Source: Bacteroidota bacterium (GTDB lineage: Bacteria > Bacteroidota > Bacteroidia > Chitinophagales > Saprospiraceae). Taken from it: a stretch of DNA of 6,199 nt. Below are positions 4,422 through 6,199 of this stretch, one piece after another. Within the stretch, counting starts at the first letter, position 1. The number at the start of each line of letters is the position of its first letter. The notes beneath the pieces are model-generated. The model was not told the DNA's origin and did no database searches. It saw nothing but the letters and a program-made list of their open reading frames with translations. The translations under genes were made by a program, and so were the position numbers. The DNA lies in NCBI GenBank assembly GCA_008501835.1, contig QQUB01000247.1, positions 1 to 6,199 on the forward strand, given 5' to 3'.

Positions 4422-6199
4422 ATGAATCCAAATATCAAAAGGATCGTTGTAGTTATGCTTGAAAACCGGGGATTCGACAGCATACTCGGCTATCTTTACA
4501 CCCCTCAGGATCCTCCCCTTCGTAATATACCCACACCATCTTCCGATAAACCTCCATTTAATGGCATTGCCTACATGAAGAACCCTGACACATTAATTAA
4601 TAATGCCAGTTGGAAGGGCAAGGACCTAAAAAGCGGCCCCTTCCCCGGGGTAAGGGCCACCAATTCGCCAGGTTGGGACCCCGGTGAAGAGTATGAACAC
4701 GTCAATAGGCAGCTCTTTAACAAAGAAAATGTAAGCCCCAATGAAACTCCTTCAATGAATGGCTTCCTCCAGGACTATTCTACCATTTGTGATTCAGATG
4801 ACTACAATACAATCTATCAGATCATGGCTATGCATCTGCCTTATGAATTACCGGTCATCAGCCGTTTAGCCAAAAAATATGCAGTATGCGACGAATGGTT
4901 TTCTTCTGTCCCAACCCAGACCAATGCAAACAGGGCTTTTTCTTTATGCGGTACTTCCAACGGACTTGTGGATAATGGTTATTTGAGTTCGAATATCGTT
5001 ACTCAGCACCTTGCTGCAGATAAGTTTGAGGTGAACACCATTTTCAACACCCTTAACAACAACGGCTTCAAGGATTGGGGCGTTTTTTGGGAAGACAAAT
5101 ATCCGCCTGCAATTTCAGACCACCCATATACCAGATTTTGTTTTCCAATGGTCGAACAGATTCCGGATGTCGACAAGCACTTCCATGAAATGGATAAATT
5201 TTATGATCTGGCAGAATCCGGAGAACTGCCAGCTTTCAGTTATATAGAACCCAAGTGGGGTGGAGCAATTATGGATGTGATTTCGGTAATGGGCAATGAA
5301 TACCATCCTCCTTCAGATGTAACTCCCGGCGAGGCCTTCCTGAAAAAAATTTACAGTAGTCTGGTCAAAAACCAGGCTGCATGGCAGGAAACTATGTTAC
5401 TTGTTTTTTTTGATGAACATGGAGGAACTTACGACCATGAACCTCCCCCATGGGGTGCAGTCCCGCCCTGGGGCAATACCGAACCTCCGGCTTCTCTACC
5501 AAAGGGCGTTCAGTATGGATTTAAATTTGATCGTTTTGGAGTAAGGATTCCTGCCATTGTTTGTTCTCCTTATATTGAGGAAGGCACCGTATTCAGATCC
5601 GAAACCAATACGCCATTTGATCATACATCTATGATCGCTACCGTTTTGAAGATTTTACTTCCTAATGTATCCAGATCAAACTGGGGACTTGGGGAGCGGG
5701 TGACCAATGCCCCTACCTTCGAATTTGTCAATACGAGGAATGAGGCCCGAATGGATGACAATGTTTTCAAAAAAACACCTTCAAAGGCTAACGGTGATGC
5801 AGTGGAACTAGGCGACCCCATATACCTGAAGCACAGGGACGGACAGTATCTCTCTTTTGCGGAATCTGATATTTCGGGATATTATCCGACTCTGGGATCT
5901 GTGCCGGTCACTTTGAGGTTCCAGCTTAGTCTTAATACCCTTACCAGGACCATTGACGATGGACAAAGGGTCCAGATCAGGACAGATGAATATTTAAAGC
6001 CTGAATTTAATGATGAACCGTTTTTCGAAGCTGCCATCAGAAACACCCTTTTCGCATCCAAAAAAGCTCATAGCTGGGAACCAGGTTCAAAATGTTATTA
6101 TTACAGTACCAACGACCGTAAAAATTTCCCGGAACAAAAGTGGTTCCTGATGAGGAATGTCTTGAAACAAGGGGTATTGAAATATGGAGACGAGGTTTA
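4422..6199 (+). CDS. Phosphoesterase of the phospholipase C / AcpA family (3' end missing)
   Basis: An open frame of 592 codons runs off the right edge. It belongs to the phosphoesterase family (Pfam PF04185) of non-haemolytic phospholipase C and acid phosphatase AcpA, metal-dependent enzymes that split phosphate ester bonds. Visible motifs are VVVMLENRGFD (E14, N15, D19), WDPGEEYEH (H93), WFSSVPTQTNANR with T167 at the nucleophile position, YIEPKWGG (276-277), FFDEHGGTYDH (D331, E332, D338, H339) and PFDHTSM (D400, H401). All core active-site positions are occupied. Residues from about 464 look like a beta-trefoil: GDPIYLKHRDGQYLSF (464-479) recurs in outline as WFLMRN...LKYGDEV just before the edge. 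ATG 4422 is the first start after the in-frame TAA at 4389-4391, so no upstream start can add a signal peptide. The N-terminus is the first catalytic strand itself, which is unusual because most relatives are exported. Its substrate (phospholipid, phosphomonoester or other) cannot be told. It is divergent from the amylase gene. Confidence 0.9.
   Translation, partial: MNPNIKRIVVVMLENRGFDSILGYLYTPQDPPLRNIPTPSSDKPPFNGIAYMKNPDTLINNASWKGKDLKSGPFPGVRATNSPGWDPGEEYEHVNRQLFNKENVSPNETPSMNGFLQDYSTICDSDDYNTIYQIMAMHLPYELPVISRLAKKYAVCDEWFSSVPTQTNANRAFSLCGTSNGLVDNGYLSSNIVTQHLAADKFEVNTIFNTLNNNGFKDWGVFWEDKYPPAISDHPYTRFCFPMVEQIPDVDKHFHEMDKFYDLAESGELPAFSYIEPKWGGAIMDVISVMGNEYHPPSDVTPGEAFLKKIYSSLVKNQAAWQETMLLVFFDEHGGTYDHEPPPWGAVPPWGNTEPPASLPKGVQYGFKFDRFGVRIPAIVCSPYIEEGTVFRSETNTPFDHTSMIATVLKILLPNVSRSNWGLGERVTNAPTFEFVNTRNEARMDDNVFKKTPSKANGDAVELGDPIYLKHRDGQYLSFAESDISGYYPTLGSVPVTLRFQLSLNTLTRTIDDGQRVQIRTDEYLKPEFNDEPFFEAAIRNTLFASKKAHSWEPGSKCYYYSTNDRKNFPEQKWFLMRNVLKQGVLKYGDEV

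Noticed and set aside
5115..5306. Minus-strand open frames at 5115-5306 and 5621-5821
   Set aside because: Both are opposite the phosphoesterase gene, across its conserved YIEP and PFDHT regions, and have no features of real proteins.
1..6199. Mobile elements, CRISPR arrays, tRNA or rRNA genes, phage or defence genes
   Set aside because: I found no transposase or integrase motifs, terminal inverted repeats, spaced short repeats or cloverleaf sequences. The repeated parts of the window are protein-domain repeats within the amylase.

Overview
The window reads as chromosomal DNA from a member of the Bacteroidota. The large central protein ends in a type IX secretion (T9SS) type A sorting domain. 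Its signal peptide ends in the '...PAQ' style common in that phylum. No start has a Shine-Dalgarno sequence, and a promoter of the Bacteroidota form TTG-N20-TAnnTTTG is visible. I cannot place it to genus; the family-level origin (Saprospiria, Cytophagia or Flavobacteriia) is open.

Layout. (1) Positions 1-140, minus strand: the first 46 codons of a small exported protein that runs off the left edge, probably a MORN-repeat-type protein. (2) Positions 141-472: a 332-bp gap holding a good promoter for that gene, a nested inverted repeat, a short palindrome, and a strong intrinsic terminator that ends the next gene. (3) Positions 473-4108, minus strand: one complete 1211-residue secreted multidomain glycoside hydrolase family 13 (alpha-amylase family) enzyme. 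Its order is signal peptide, module R1, Ig-like domain, CBM48-like domain, GH13 barrel with all catalytic residues, beta domain, modules R2 and R3, T9SS tail. R1, R2 and R3 are copies of one roughly 120-135-residue domain. (4) Positions 4109-4421: a 313-bp divergent intergenic region. (5) Positions 4422-6199, plus strand: 592 codons of a phosphoesterase of the phospholipase C / acid phosphatase AcpA family. It has no signal peptide, carries a probable beta-trefoil C-terminal domain, and is cut by the right edge.

The amylase would be exported through Sec, passed to T9SS, and anchored at or released from the cell surface to attack starch- or glycogen-like glucans. No susC/susD-like transporter, regulator or other glucan gene is visible, so this is not demonstrably a polysaccharide utilisation locus. 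The divergent phosphoesterase shows no evident functional link to the amylase. The most interesting items are the tripled accessory module, whose middle copy has lost two tryptophans kept in the other two, and the phosphoesterase that lacks the export signal usual for its family. I see no mobile element, CRISPR array, RNA gene or phage gene.
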